Positions 1 to 9,073 are shown, counted from the first letter of the stretch. The stretch is DNA of 46,051 nt from Terriglobia bacterium (GCA_025358575.1 JANYJA010000259.1:1-46051), one strand, 5' to 3'. The notes: generated by a model from the sequence alone, not told the origin. A program made the numbers and translations.

Positions 1-4
1 GTTC

Positions 5-1648
5 TCATAAGCGCGCCGCGCGCATCTCTTCGGCCAGGTAATCGCTGGCGCGCCATGACAGCGCCAATATCGTCAGCGTCGGATTCTTTTCCGAAGCCGT
101 GGTGAATGCGGCGCCATCCACCACGAATAGATTTTTCACCTCGTGCGACTGGCAAAATCCGTTCAGGGCAGAGCGTTTCGGGTCGGTGCCCATGCGGCAG
201 GTGCCGTGCTCGTGAATGGCGCTACCCGCGACGTCGAGATGCCCGCGCTCGAAGGGCAGAATCTCGGCCTTCGCGGCGTGCAGAACTTCTTCGGCCATGT
301 CGTACATTTCCTTGGCCATCCGGTGCTCGTTCTCGCCAATCTTGTATTCAATGCGGGCGATGGGCACGCCATAGCGGTCGAGTGGCGTGCCTTCCACGGA
401 GACGCGATTCTCGGCGCGCGGGAGCACCTCCCCATAGGGGTGCATCGCGACCAGCGCCGGGTAACGTTGCTTAACCGATTCCTTGAAGGTCTTACCGAAG
501 CCGGGAAGATTGTTGGCGAAGCTGGCGCTCATCTGCGCGCCCGATCCCCAGAACTGGCTGCCGTAACCGCGCAAATAGTCGCGCTTCTTGCCGCGGTGAT
601 TGAAGCGGGGCATGTAGATATGCTCACCGCCAATGCCATCGTCATTCTGGGTGGCGGTTCCCATGAGCTCGGGAACGAAGCCATACATATGAAAACGAAT
701 TTGTTCGGAAAGATAACGGCCGATGACATCGGAAGAGTTGCCGATGCCATTGGGGTACCGTTTCGATTTCGAGTTCAACAAGATGCGCGTGGAGTCGATG
801 CACGCGGCGGCGACCACCACCACGCGAGCTTTGACCTTGTGCTCCCGCTTGGTGATGCGATCGAAATATTGGACTCCGCTGGCGCGGCCGTCATCGCCAT
901 CGAGGACGCGCGCGACCACGGCGTTATCGATCACAGTGACTTTGCCGGTCTTGAGGGCGGGTTCGATTAGATAGTCGGATGAATTGAAAAATGCGGACAC
1001 ATCGCATCCGCGCCCGCACGCACCGCAATAGTGACACGGATTGTGGCCTTTGTACGGCTTAGTCTCGACCGCGCGGCGCACGGAAACGACGGAGATGCCC
1101 TGGGAAGCCGCGGCTTTCTTCAGCAGCACCTCACCGCAGCGAAGGTTGGGCGCGGGGAGATGAAATTTGCTGCCGGGCAACGAATCCTGATCGTCCGTGC
1201 CGCCGCAGACGCCGATGAGCTGCTCGACCTTGTCGTAGTAAGGAGCGATATCTTTATAGCGAATGGGCCATGGAATTTCCCACCCGTCGCGCTCGGCGGA
1301 GGCGAAGTCGAGGTCGGAATAGCGCAGCGAGACGCGTCCCCAGATGTTGGTGCGACCGCCGCGACCCCAGACTCGCACCAGGTCGAAGGGCTGATCCTTG
1401 GTGTAAATGTAAGGCTCTTCTTTGCGATCAAGCTCGAACTGGGGCGGATGCTCGCCGCGCTCCACTCGCTCGCGCCATTCCCACGGTTTGACATGCGTCC
1501 AAAATTTGGACCGCGCAAACTTTTGTCCGGCATCGAGCACAAGAACGTTGATGCCGCGGCGGGCCAGATTCCAGGCGACCATTCCGCCAGCGGCTCCGCT
1601 GCCAACGATCACCACATCATGGACTTCAGGGGACGAAATAGTCTGCAC
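5..1648 (-). CDS. GMC family FAD-dependent oxidoreductase
   Basis: This 547-residue flavoprotein probably oxidises an alcohol or sugar. The N-terminal dinucleotide-binding motif [10 protein letters not shown] lies at residues 13-22. The C-terminal GMC domain carries the active-site HEHGTCRMG and a late NPTLT segment that normally closes over the flavin. A cysteine cluster, C205-x2-C208-x2-C211-x3-C215, sits in the middle. Related bacterial sugar dehydrogenases of the GMC family carry a 3Fe-4S cluster in this region, so electron transfer to a membrane partner is possible but inferred. No signal peptide is visible at the chosen ATG start. The gene is divergent from the recQ gene, with only about 36 bases between the two starts. 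The substrate cannot be told from the sequence. The stop codon lies five bases inside the window, so downstream partners are not visible. Confidence 0.9.
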   Translation of the reverse strand: MQTISSPEVHDVVIVGSGAAGGMVAWNLARRGINVLVLDAGQKFARSKFWTHVKPWEWRERVERGEHPPQFELDRKEEPYIYTKDQPFDLVRVWGRGGRTNIWGRVSLRYSDLDFASAERDGWEIPWPIRYKDIAPYYDKVEQLIGVCGGTDDQDSLPGSKFHLPAPNLRCGEVLLKKAAASQGISVVSVRRAVETKPYKGHNPCHYCGACGRGCDVSAFFNSSDYLIEPALKTGKVTVIDNAVVARVLDGDDGRASGVQYFDRITKREHKVKARVVVVAAACIDSTRILLNSKSKRYPNGIGNSSDVIGRYLSEQIRFHMYGFVPELMGTATQNDDGIGGEHIYMPRFNHRGKKRDYLRGYGSQFWGSGAQMSASFANNLPGFGKTFKESVKQRYPALVAMHPYGEVLPRAENRVSVEGTPLDRYGVPIARIEYKIGENEHRMAKEMYDMAEEVLHAAKAEILPFERGHLDVAGSAIHEHGTCRMGTDPKRSALNGFCQSHEVKNLFVVDGAAFTTASEKNPTLTILALSWRASDYLAEEMRAARL

Positions 1649-1684
1649 GGGCTACAATTATATATCTTGATAGCGGTTCCCGAT

Positions 1685-3544
1685 TTGAAGGCCGCGCTAC
1701 GCCAATACTGGGGTTACGACGCGTTTCGGCCCTTGCAAGAACGCATCGTACACAGCCTGATGCAAGGCAAAGACGTGGCGGTGGTGATGCCAACGGGCGG
1801 CGGGAAATCGCTTTGTTACCAACTTCCAGCGCTGGTTTCCGGCAAGACGGTGGTAGTAATTTCGCCGCTGATTTCGCTGATGCAGGACCAGGCCGCGCAA
1901 CTCGCGTTGATGGGAATTCCGGCTGCGGTGATCAATAGCAGTCAGAGCTCAGGGGATCAACAGCAGGTGATGCGAGGCGCGATGAAGGGCGCTTACCGGC
2001 TGCTGTATTTGTCGCCGGAGCGGCTGGCTCGCGCGGACACGGTGGCGTGGCTGCAGAAGGTGCCGGTGGCGTTCTTCGCAATCGACGAAGCGCATTGTAT
2101 TTCCGAATGGGGACACGAGTTTCGGCCGGAATACCGCCAACTGAGCCGGCTACGCGACCATTTCCCGACACAGCCGATTGCGGCATTTACAGCGAGCGCG
2201 ACCAAGCGGGTACGGCACGACATTCTGGATCAGCTTCACATGCGCGAGCCGGACAAATATATCGCCAGCTTCCATCGTCCGAATCTGCGGTACTTGGTGA
2301 AACTGTGCGAGCCGAAGTCGCAGGAGAAGCTGCTGATTTCGGCGGTGCGGTCATATCCCGGGAGCAACATCATCATCTATGCGCCGACAATCGCTCGCGT
2401 GGAAGAGACGGTCGATACGCTTGGAGAGCACGGGATTGCAGCTCTCGCGTACCACGGCCAGATGGAAGGATCCACACGCCAGCGAAATCAAGAAAGATGG
2501 ATGGCGGACGAGGTCCGCGTTCTGGTGGGAACGATCGCATTTGGGCTGGGCATCAACAAGGCGGCGGTGCGCGCGGTGATTCACCTGTCGCTGCCAAAAT
2601 CCATTGAACAGTATTACCAGGAAGCTGGCCGCGCGGGGCGGGATGGGTTGCAGGCGGACTGTGCTTTGCTTTGGCAAAACCGGGACGCGGGGCTACTGGC
2701 TTACTTCATCGAGAAGCTGGGCGATCCGAATGAGCGTGAGCGAGCGTGGCAGCGATATCACGCCATACGGCGTTTCGCGGAGGGCGGCCAGTGCCGTCAC
2801 CGGCAGATTTGTTTGCACTTTGGAGAGACGCCGAAGTGGGAATCGTGCGGTATGTGCGATGTGTGCGCGGAGTTGCCGGACTGGATGGCGGGCAAGCACG
2901 TGAAGGCGGCAGCATCGGCGAAGGCGACGGCAGGGGTGAGCAAGCCAGCGCCCGCGGCCAAGAAACTTGTGGCAGCGCTGCCCGCGGTCGACTTGGAGTT
3001 GATGGAACTATTGCGCGAATGGAGGCGCGAGACCGCGCGCCGAACTTCGGTGCCGGCTTATATTGTTTTGACTGACGCTTCACTTGACGATATCTGCCGC
3101 CAGCGGCCGGGCACGGTGAACGATCTGCTGGGGATCACCGGGATCGGTGTGAAGAAGGCTGAACTCTATGGGCAGGAGATTCTGGGGGTGCTGCGGGCGT
3201 TCGACGGCGGCTCGCGCGCGGTTGCAGTTGCCCCGGAGACGCGATATTCACCAGCCGCGGAAACAATACAGTTGCTGGAGCAGGGACGCACGTTTGCGGA
3301 GATTGCACAGATTCGAAACCGGCAATTGGGCACCGTGGTAAATCTGGTGGCGGATCTGGTGGAAAAAAAGCAACTGGTCTATTGCGAGGATTGGGTTCGC
3401 GCGGAGTATCGCGATCAAATTGAAGCGGCGGCGGCGAGGCTGGGCGTGCAGTGGCTGAAGCCGATCAAAGAGGCGATGCCGGCGGAAGTCACGTTTGAAG
3501 AGGTGCGGCTGATTGTCGCGAAGCTGCGGGCACTCGCGGTTTGA
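1685..3544 (+). CDS. recQ: RecQ-type ATP-dependent DNA helicase
   Basis: This is a 3'-5' DNA helicase of the RecQ family, acting in recombination and repair. In order one sees the Walker A motif PTGGGKS, the RecQ form of motif II (IDEAHCISEWGHEFRPEYR), motif VI with QEAGRAGRDG, a four-cysteine zinc site (CRHRQIC then CGMCDVC), an HRDC-like domain and a C-terminal HTH_40-like segment. The stretch between the zinc site and HRDC is only about 80 residues and low in complexity, so the usual RQC winged helix seems absent. The start is uncertain. The reading frame is open far upstream, but that part is antisense to the GMC gene. No ATG lies near the first conserved residues (RQYWGYDAFRPLQ), so TTG at 1685 is preferred, with TTG 1667 the alternative. 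From 1685 the protein has 619 residues, close to the usual RecQ length. It converges on the PIN toxin gene four bases away. Confidence 0.9.
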   Translation: MKAALRQYWGYDAFRPLQERIVHSLMQGKDVAVVMPTGGGKSLCYQLPALVSGKTVVVISPLISLMQDQAAQLALMGIPAAVINSSQSSGDQQQVMRGAMKGAYRLLYLSPERLARADTVAWLQKVPVAFFAIDEAHCISEWGHEFRPEYRQLSRLRDHFPTQPIAAFTASATKRVRHDILDQLHMREPDKYIASFHRPNLRYLVKLCEPKSQEKLLISAVRSYPGSNIIIYAPTIARVEETVDTLGEHGIAALAYHGQMEGSTRQRNQERWMADEVRVLVGTIAFGLGINKAAVRAVIHLSLPKSIEQYYQEAGRAGRDGLQADCALLWQNRDAGLLAYFIEKLGDPNERERAWQRYHAIRRFAEGGQCRHRQICLHFGETPKWESCGMCDVCAELPDWMAGKHVKAAASAKATAGVSKPAPAAKKLVAALPAVDLELMELLREWRRETARRTSVPAYIVLTDASLDDICRQRPGTVNDLLGITGIGVKKAELYGQEILGVLRAFDGGSRAVAVAPETRYSPAAETIQLLEQGRTFAEIAQIRNRQLGTVVNLVADLVEKKQLVYCEDWVRAEYRDQIEAAAARLGVQWLKPIKEAMPAEVTFEEVRLIVAKLRALAV

Positions 3545-3548
3545 AAAC

Positions 3549-3929
3549 TTAGCGTAGAGCCGTTAGCCGCAGGTTGGGTATGTCGGAGAAATCATCAGGG
3601 TTAAGCGTCCACAATTGAGCTTCTCTTACGATCGCGGTGGATGCGATGGCAAGGTCGATTTCGCGCTGGCGCGGCCGTTTCACTAACCGGTAAACTTGAG
3701 CGCTCATAGCGGCTTCCCGCGGGCCAAACACGATGGCCTCTTCGGAAGGAAAAAGCGCTTCCTGCGCGGCGAGTTCGGCCGGTTGTCGCGGGCCGCGAAG
3801 CCATTCGAACAAAACTAGAGAGGGGAGGAGAAACCGCTCGCCTCTCTCGACGGCGTTTCTAAGAAGATAAGACACTGGTCTCGCGCCAGCGAGACAGTCG
3901 ATCAACGCGGAGGTGTCTATGACGATCAC
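3549..3929 (-). CDS. PIN-domain toxin of a VapBC-type module
   Basis: This 126-residue PIN-domain ribonuclease is the toxin half of a type II toxin-antitoxin pair. The acidic metal-binding residues are in place: IDTSALID at the N-terminus, a Glu in LVLFEWLRG, Asp in REIDLAIAS and Asp near the end in LNPDDFSD. The start is GTG, preceded by AAGG four bases upstream. It follows the antitoxin gene with a gap of five bases, so the two are co-transcribed, antitoxin first. VapC toxins typically cut tRNA or rRNA; the target here is unknown. Confidence 0.85.
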   Translation of the reverse strand: MIVIDTSALIDCLAGARPVSYLLRNAVERGERFLLPSLVLFEWLRGPRQPAELAAQEALFPSEEAIVFGPREAAMSAQVYRLVKRPRQREIDLAIASTAIVREAQLWTLNPDDFSDIPNLRLTALR

Positions 3930-3934
3930 AATCC

Positions 3935-4222
3935 TTACTCGATTCGTGTTCGGCGGCCGCCATGCCGTCGCGCTTTGCGCAATTCTGTAAGCTCGGCTTT
4001 TACCTCAGCTTCTGCCCGCAAAGGAATTTTGGGCAGCAGTTCGTCTATGGCGCGCAGCATCCGTACTCGCTCGCGTTCGCTCAGCCGCCCAATTCGCTCG
4101 TAAAATTCAGATATCGCTTCCCGGACAACTTCGCTTTTAGGCATACGCAACCTTGCAGACGCATCTTGCAAGCGCTTCAGCGCTACGTCGTCCAGCGTAA
4201 ATGTGACTTTGGTGGTTGCCAT
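3935..4222 (-). CDS. Ribbon-helix-helix antitoxin partner of the PIN toxin
   Basis: This 95-residue protein begins with a beta strand and two helices typical of CopG/MetJ-like ribbon-helix-helix DNA binders (KVTFTLDDVALKRLQDAS, then MPKSEVVREAISEFYE). It is followed by a charged, probably helical tail that would wrap the toxin. It is first in the two-gene unit and directly precedes the PIN toxin. Such antitoxins usually repress their own promoter. I could not define a convincing operator in the roughly 100 bases upstream, though CCATAC occurs twice there (4219 and 4238). Family assignment rests on fold-like sequence features and context, so the exact antitoxin family is less sure than the toxin. 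Confidence 0.72.
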   Translation of the reverse strand: MATTKVTFTLDDVALKRLQDASARLRMPKSEVVREAISEFYERIGRLSERERVRMLRAIDELLPKIPLRAEAEVKAELTELRKARRHGGRRTRIE

Positions 4223-4329
4223 ACTGTAACAATACCACCATACAAGTTGGAATTATTTTGTCTTCCGGCCTTTCGAAATGCAAGAAACTGACATATAGTC
4301 TTCCATACGAGGGTGATTTTATTCGTGAA

Positions 4330-5775
4330 TTGGGTAATAAGGCTGGGTTAATCTGGTGGCTTTTCGCTGGAATCGGTTTGGCGCAATCCGAGGATTTGGG
4401 CATCCTTGAAATACGGCTTGCTACGCCACTGACCAGCTACGACACCGGTTACCAAAAAGAATTTCGATCTGTAGTGATCGCCCCTTTTCAAGGGGGAGAT
4501 CGCGTTTGGCTGCCAGCAGGAACGGTGGTTTTTGGGAAAGTTCGTCATTCCACTAAAGTCGGAATCGGCATCATTCACGAGCGGGCCAGCCTGGAACTCG
4601 ATTTTGACGGCTATGAGTTGGCGGACGGCCGCAGGTTTTCGATTGCGGCAAAGCTGGTGGAGGTTGAGAACGCTCGCGAAGAAGTAACCGCCGCGGGAAA
4701 AATAAAAGGAATTCTCGCCGCCGCCAACCCTCAGAGCCTGCTAGGCGGCTTTTGGCACCGTCCCAGCACCACGCTGTTTCAACATTCGGTGATCGGGTTG
4801 ACAGGGCTAACAGGCCGTATCTGGAGCGGGTATTCGCTCGGACCGGTGGGTGCCGGGGCCCTTTTTGCAGCCCGGTGCCTGATGTTCCGAATGCCCGAAC
4901 CTGAGATCCAATTGCCATCCGGATCGGAAATGAAGATCCGCGTAACTCGCCTTTCTGAAGATGCGCCTTCATACCCGGTCCCCGCGGAGGCGATCCTACA
5001 CGATGGGATGCCGGAGTGGCTGCGGGACCAGCCGTATTCGATCACAACCAAAACCGGGAAGGCCACGGAGGATTTGATCAATGTGGCATTCAGCGGATCG
5101 CGCGAACAGTTGAAGGCGGCATTTCAGGCAGCAGGCTGGGTCGAAGCTTCCCGCCGCACGGCTCGTTCGGTTTCCCAAATGTACACGGCGTATAGCAGGC
5201 AAGCGGGATACGCAGTGGCCCCGGCGTCCAAGCTGAAGTACGAGGGTGCCGATCCCGATTTAATTTTCGAGAAATCCTTCAACACCATTACGAAAAGGCA
5301 TCACGTCCGAATTTGGCGAGTGGAGCGCGACGGCAATCAAGTTTGGATGGGAGCGGCAACGCACGATGTCGGCATCGCTTTCCAAGTCTCCGGGATGAAA
5401 TTCACTCATAAGATAGATGCTGAAGTCGATTTGGAACGGAGCAAGATTGTAAACGATCTTGCGTTCGCCGGATGCGCGGGTACGGCCGCGTATTTGGACC
5501 GACCACAGGTCGCGCGCGCCGAAGGGGATGCGAATTACACGGTAACGGATGGCCGAATAGCGTTTATTCCTTTGACGGCCTGCTCCGAGTCACGAAAGCT
5601 GGAGCCGGATTATAGGCCGAAGCCGCCCGTTTCCATCTTGCTCCGCGTGGCTAGGCGCATCGTTCTGGAAGGCCGGCAATACGCATTTCGAGAAAATCCT
5701 TATTATTGGGCATACCGAGCAGTGATTTGGACACGTAAAGAATCCAGCTATCGGCGGATCGACCCGCATGACTAG
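4330..5775 (+). CDS. Secreted protein with LssY C-terminal domain
   Basis: The C-terminal half (from DLINVAFSGSREQLKAAF onward) matches the LssY_C domain by its strings of conserved features: NVAFSGS, AAGW, then HHVRIWR and THDVGIAF. That domain is found at the end of some DedA/PAP2 membrane proteins and in standalone secreted proteins, and its biochemical role is unknown. The frame is open from ATG 4216, but that start overlaps the antitoxin gene and gives a poor leader. TTG 4330 instead gives a good signal peptide (short Asn/Lys n-region, core AGLIWWLFAGIGLA, cleavage near AQ-S) and 481 residues; this start is an inference. The middle part, about 30-230, looks like beta-rich surface or periplasmic sequence. 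It overlaps the next gene by 8 bases, suggesting translational coupling and a shared function in the envelope. Confidence 0.68.
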   Translation: MGNKAGLIWWLFAGIGLAQSEDLGILEIRLATPLTSYDTGYQKEFRSVVIAPFQGGDRVWLPAGTVVFGKVRHSTKVGIGIIHERASLELDFDGYELADGRRFSIAAKLVEVENAREEVTAAGKIKGILAAANPQSLLGGFWHRPSTTLFQHSVIGLTGLTGRIWSGYSLGPVGAGALFAARCLMFRMPEPEIQLPSGSEMKIRVTRLSEDAPSYPVPAEAILHDGMPEWLRDQPYSITTKTGKATEDLINVAFSGSREQLKAAFQAAGWVEASRRTARSVSQMYTAYSRQAGYAVAPASKLKYEGADPDLIFEKSFNTITKRHHVRIWRVERDGNQVWMGAATHDVGIAFQVSGMKFTHKIDAEVDLERSKIVNDLAFAGCAGTAAYLDRPQVARAEGDANYTVTDGRIAFIPLTACSESRKLEPDYRPKPPVSILLRVARRIVLEGRQYAFRENPYYWAYRAVIWTRKESSYRRIDPHD

Positions 5776-6463
5776 CAAAAGTGCGCTGGCAGCATGCCTG
5801 CTGGCCGGCGTGAGTTTGGGCAGCGCGGACTTAACACCGCGGCCCACGACCGAACAAATTGTGGGACGCATGATGGAACAGGAGCAAGCCCGAAGTTCCA
5901 AGTTGCGCGAATATACTTCGGTTCGCAATTACTGGCTTGAAAACAAGAGAATGGGTACACGCGCGCACATGACGGTAAACGCGACGTACCGTTTTCCGTT
6001 TGAGAAGCATTTCGAGGTGGTCGAGGAGTCGGGTCCGGGAGTACTTCGGAAAAAGGTATTCCACCGGATGCTGGATTCCGAGGTCGAGGCCAGCCGTGAG
6101 GGCGTGCGACAGGCGGTTCAGATTTCACCCCGCAACTATACCTTCCGATTTATTGAGTCCGCGCAGGCGGATGGCCGCCAGTGCTTCATTCTGGAGGCGC
6201 AGCCCAGCACCAAGAATCCGATGTTGTTTCGGGGGCGAATCTGGGTCGATGCCGAAGACTATGCGGTGACGCGAATTGAAGCCCAACCCGCGCAAAATCC
6301 TTCTTTCTGGATTCGGAAGACTTCTTTTGTGCACCGCTACGGAAAATTCGGGCCGTTCTGGCTTGCGATTTCGAATATTTCCGATACAGACGTGCGGATT
6401 TTCGGGCGCACGGAGGTTCGCATCGAATATTCGGACTATCAAATAAATCCAATAAAGAACTAG
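5768..6463 (+). CDS. Secreted LolA-like (outer-membrane lipoprotein-sorting type) protein
   Basis: This 231-residue protein has a signal peptide (MTSKSALAACLLAGVSLGSA). Its mature body is beta-rich: repeated strand pairs with an FRGRIWVDAEDYAVTRIEAQP segment, the typical late strand of acidobacterial proteins in the LolA/LppX superfamily. Members bind acyl chains in a half-barrel in the periplasm; binding here is inferred. Its start overlaps the stop of the LssY_C-domain gene by 8 bases, so the two are a two-gene unit. Its stop shares the palindrome CTAG with the stop of the convergent serine hydrolase gene. A second family member lies at 9074-9844. It could also be annotated simply as hypothetical. 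Confidence 0.58.
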   Translation: MTSKSALAACLLAGVSLGSADLTPRPTTEQIVGRMMEQEQARSSKLREYTSVRNYWLENKRMGTRAHMTVNATYRFPFEKHFEVVEESGPGVLRKKVFHRMLDSEVEASREGVRQAVQISPRNYTFRFIESAQADGRQCFILEAQPSTKNPMLFRGRIWVDAEDYAVTRIEAQPAQNPSFWIRKTSFVHRYGKFGPFWLAISNISDTDVRIFGRTEVRIEYSDYQINPIKN

Positions 6464-7692
6464 CGGACTAAATTTCGGTTGCTTGGCTGGCGGCTCGCTT
6501 CGTTGTAGGACGGCGTGTAACCTTCCCATTCCCAGGGAGTGACGGTATCGCCCAAGATTTTTTCCAATAGCGGGCGGAAGGCGAGTTCGCCGTTGTCGCT
6601 ATTGGTGAGCAGAATCATACAGGCCTTGCGGCGTTCGAAGCAGATCATGTAGTTCTGCGCGCCGTCACCGTGGCCTTCCTTAAAAAACGCAGGCCCGAAT
6701 TTAGTGCGGGTGAGGAGGCCCCAGCCGACGCCGTATGCGAGACCAGCAGCGGCGGCTTCCCGGCCGTCAGTCGTGTCGGTTCCGGTGCCGAACTGGTGGA
6801 GCGAGCGGATTTGAAAGTACGGGTGCAGCATGGAGGCACGGGTGGGGTCCTTGATAATTTTCCCGGCTAATAGCGCGGAAGCGAAGCTGGCGAGATCGTC
6901 GGCGCTGCTGGTCATGCTGCCGGATGCGCGAGCAGGAAAGCGCTTGGTCTGGGCGAGGAACTTTTCCGCGGAGTCGAAGCGGTCGGCGACGTTATCCGCG
7001 AATTCTTTCCGGTAGATCATTCCGGTGCGAGTCATTTGAAGCGGGGTGAATATAGCATCCTGCATGAGTTCATCGAGGAGTTTGTGTTTACGCTGCTCGA
7101 TGACGAATTGCACGAGATTGATCCCTTCGCCAGAGTATCGGAATTGCGTTCCTGGCTTGAAATGGAGATGCATCTTCTTATCGGGCTCGATGAAGGTGAA
7201 ATTGGCCAGGCTGGAGGTGTGCGCAAGCAGCATTCGCGGGGTCACGGTTGGCCATCGGGGATCGCGGACGATCTCCGAAGCGGTCTGAACGTAGGGCGCA
7301 TAGCTATTGAGAGGCGATGAAAGCTGCTTGGCGATGGGCTCGTCGAGATCGAACTCGCGACGCTCGACCAACTGCATGACGTAAGTAGAGAAGACGCTCT
7401 TGGTTATCGAGGCCGCCCAGGTGGTGGTCTCGCGAGTCATGGGCAGGTCAGGCGACCGGTGCCGCAGCCCAAAAACCGCGCTCCAAACAACTTTGCCGCG
7501 GTCGAGCACGGCGATCTGCGCGCCTGTGACGTGAGCCGCTTGTAAGGTTGTCTTCGCGAAGGAATCGGCTTCAGTGATCGAGATTGTGTACCCATCCAGC
7601 CGGTGAATTAATTTCGGCGGTTGGGGGCGCGAAAATAAGCAGGTCGAAAAGAATACGAAGAACGCCGCCGCAAAGGGCGCGAGAGGCCGCAT
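6460..7692 (-). CDS. Serine hydrolase of the class C beta-lactamase family
   Basis: This 410-residue exported hydrolase has the beta-lactamase/DD-peptidase fold. The catalytic SxxK motif is S95-I-T-K98, the tyrosine motif is Y186-S-G, and the third motif is H341-G-D-G, in the place of KTG/HxG. The N-terminus (RPLAPFAAAFFVFFSTCLF) is a signal peptide. The family includes esterases, D-aminopeptidases and penicillin-binding proteins, and HGDG favours esterase or peptidase over beta-lactamase. The specific substrate is not visible. It follows the CDGSH gene in the opposite sense of numbering: the CDGSH stop is 6 bases downstream-side of this gene's start, both on the minus strand, so they are probably co-transcribed. 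Confidence 0.85.
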   Translation of the reverse strand: MRPLAPFAAAFFVFFSTCLFSRPQPPKLIHRLDGYTISITEADSFAKTTLQAAHVTGAQIAVLDRGKVVWSAVFGLRHRSPDLPMTRETTTWAASITKSVFSTYVMQLVERREFDLDEPIAKQLSSPLNSYAPYVQTASEIVRDPRWPTVTPRMLLAHTSSLANFTFIEPDKKMHLHFKPGTQFRYSGEGINLVQFVIEQRKHKLLDELMQDAIFTPLQMTRTGMIYRKEFADNVADRFDSAEKFLAQTKRFPARASGSMTSSADDLASFASALLAGKIIKDPTRASMLHPYFQIRSLHQFGTGTDTTDGREAAAAGLAYGVGWGLLTRTKFGPAFFKEGHGDGAQNYMICFERRKACMILLTNSDNGELAFRPLLEKILGDTVTPWEWEGYTPSYNEASRQPSNRNLVR

Positions 7693-7698
7693 CTCGCG

Positions 7699-7932
7699 CT
7701 AAAACTTCGGTTTCGGCGGAGGAAGCTCGCGGGCGACAACCTTATCTTGAAAACCGGTGCGCGCGTGCGAACCGTCGCAGAATGGCTTATTTTGCGAGGC
7801 GCCGCAACGGCAAAGCGAGATCACTTTTCGCCCGGCTAAACCAAACTTTTCACCTTGGGGATCGAATATCTCAAAGTCCCCCTCCATCCGGATGGAACCA
7901 TCGTTAAGAACTGTAATTTTAGTATCGGGCAT
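7699..7932 (-). CDS. CDGSH iron-sulfur domain protein
   Basis: This small 77-residue protein carries the motif C-x-C-x2-S-x3-P-x-C-D-G-S-H (CRCGASQNKPFCDGSH), which ligates a 2Fe-2S cluster with three Cys and one His. The N-terminal half (ITVLNDGSIRMEGDFEIFD) matches the usual strands of bacterial CDGSH proteins. The frame stays open to 8565, but that extension is antisense to the TIGR03118 gene; ATG 7932 gives the normal family length. It lies divergent from the TIGR03118 gene and just upstream of the serine hydrolase. Such proteins are cytosolic redox or Fe-S handling proteins; the partner is unknown. Confidence 0.87.
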   Translation of the reverse strand: MPDTKITVLNDGSIRMEGDFEIFDPQGEKFGLAGRKVISLCRCGASQNKPFCDGSHARTGFQDKVVARELPPPKPKF

Positions 7933-8050
7933 GTCTATCGATGCTACCACTCCAATTTTGTAAGGTTCTTGTGAAAGTATTGTAAACACTGCGGATAAGT
8001 ATTGATTCGAAGAAGTAGAAGCCGCAAGATGATCCAGAAAGGATTCATCC

Positions 8051-9064
8051 ATGAACTCTCGCATCGCTCTTCTCACAGGGCTTGCCTTAACGGCTTCAAG
8101 CGCTTTTGCGCAATCGTATTTACTGACAAATCTAGTTTCTGACGTTCCGGGCATGGCGGCGGCAACCGACCCGAACCTGGTAAACGGGTGGGGGATGTCG
8201 CGCGATTCATCAAGCCCCTGGTGGGTTTCGGACAACGGAACTGGCGTGAGCACGCTGTACTCAGGAACGGGTGGCGTGGTGGGGCTCGTTGTTCCGATTC
8301 CGCGGGGTTCGGGAATGGCGGGAGTTGGCAACCCGACGGGGCAGGTTTCCATCTCAGGAAAGGGTTTCGCGGGTGCTCCGCTGTTTGCCTTCGTAACGCA
8401 GGACGGGACCATCTCCACGTGGGCCGGCGCCAACGCCACTAACGTAGTCGACCACTCAGCCGCGGGGGCGGCGTATCTTGGGGCGGCCGTCGCGCCGGTG
8501 AATGGCGTGGACTTTCTCTTCGTCGCAAATTTCGCGGCGGGCACCATTGAGGAGTACGACCACAACTACAACCAAGTGCCTTCGACGTTCGTGGATCCGA
8601 TGCTGCCAGCCGGCTTCTCACCGTTCAATGTGCAACTAATCGGAAAGCACCTCATCGTGACTTATGCCAAGCCGGACTCCACCAAGAAGAATGAGATCGA
8701 TGGGCCGGGCCTGGGCTATATAAATGTGTTCGACACCAGCGGCAACCTGCTGACGCGGATGAAGCACGGAACATACATGAACGCGCCGTGGGGCGTCGCC
8801 ATGGCGCCTAGCACGTTCGGCAAGTTCAGCGGTAAACTGCTTGTCTCGATGGCCGGCAATGGATGGATCGGGGCGTTCTCCCCGACAACGGGCAGGTTTC
8901 TCGGCTGGCTCAGCGGCGCCACTGGTTATCCAGTTTTCGCGGACGGTATCTGGGGAATCGGGTTCGGCAACGGCGGGCAAGCGGGACCGACGAATACGCT
9001 TTATTTCGCGGCGGGTCCAAGCGGCGGCACGCACGGGCTATTTGGGAGCGTGACCGCTCAATAG
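8051..9064 (+). CDS. TIGR03118 family secreted protein
   Basis: This 337-residue exported protein has a clear signal peptide (RIALLTGLALTASSAFAQS). The mature part begins YLLTNLVSDVPGMAAATDP and continues with NGWGMSRDSSSPWWVSDNG, both hallmarks of the TIGR03118 family common in Acidobacteria and Verrucomicrobia. The repeats look like a beta-propeller (VFVANFAAGTIEEYD-type blades). The family function is unknown. The start is supported by an AAAGGA ribosome-binding site about eight bases upstream of the ATG. No PEP-CTERM or other sorting tail is present. It converges on the LolA-like gene, with nine bases between their stops. Confidence 0.82.
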   Translation: MNSRIALLTGLALTASSAFAQSYLLTNLVSDVPGMAAATDPNLVNGWGMSRDSSSPWWVSDNGTGVSTLYSGTGGVVGLVVPIPRGSGMAGVGNPTGQVSISGKGFAGAPLFAFVTQDGTISTWAGANATNVVDHSAAGAAYLGAAVAPVNGVDFLFVANFAAGTIEEYDHNYNQVPSTFVDPMLPAGFSPFNVQLIGKHLIVTYAKPDSTKKNEIDGPGLGYINVFDTSGNLLTRMKHGTYMNAPWGVAMAPSTFGKFSGKLLVSMAGNGWIGAFSPTTGRFLGWLSGATGYPVFADGIWGIGFGNGGQAGPTNTLYFAAGPSGGTHGLFGSVTAQ

Positions 9065-9073
9065 ATCACCTTC

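Noticed and set aside
143-970. 275-residue plus-strand frame inside the GMC gene
   Set aside because: It is antisense to a well-supported GMC protein and has no recognisable domain; long antisense frames are common in high-GC DNA.
1031-1684. N-terminal extension of the RecQ frame
   Set aside because: It is antisense to the GMC gene and shows no helicase similarity; the conserved RecQ start lies near 1685.
4219-4260. Possible antitoxin operator with CCATAC repeats
   Set aside because: The two copies are direct, short and 19 bases apart with no clear promoter; not strong enough to list as a site.
6460-6463. CTAG shared by two convergent stop codons
   Set aside because: It is real, but a palindromic stop overlap between convergent genes is a simple packing effect.
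7933-8565. Long N-terminal extension of the CDGSH frame
   Set aside because: It overlaps the TIGR03118 gene in antisense and is Pro/Ser-rich without pattern; family length fits ATG 7932.
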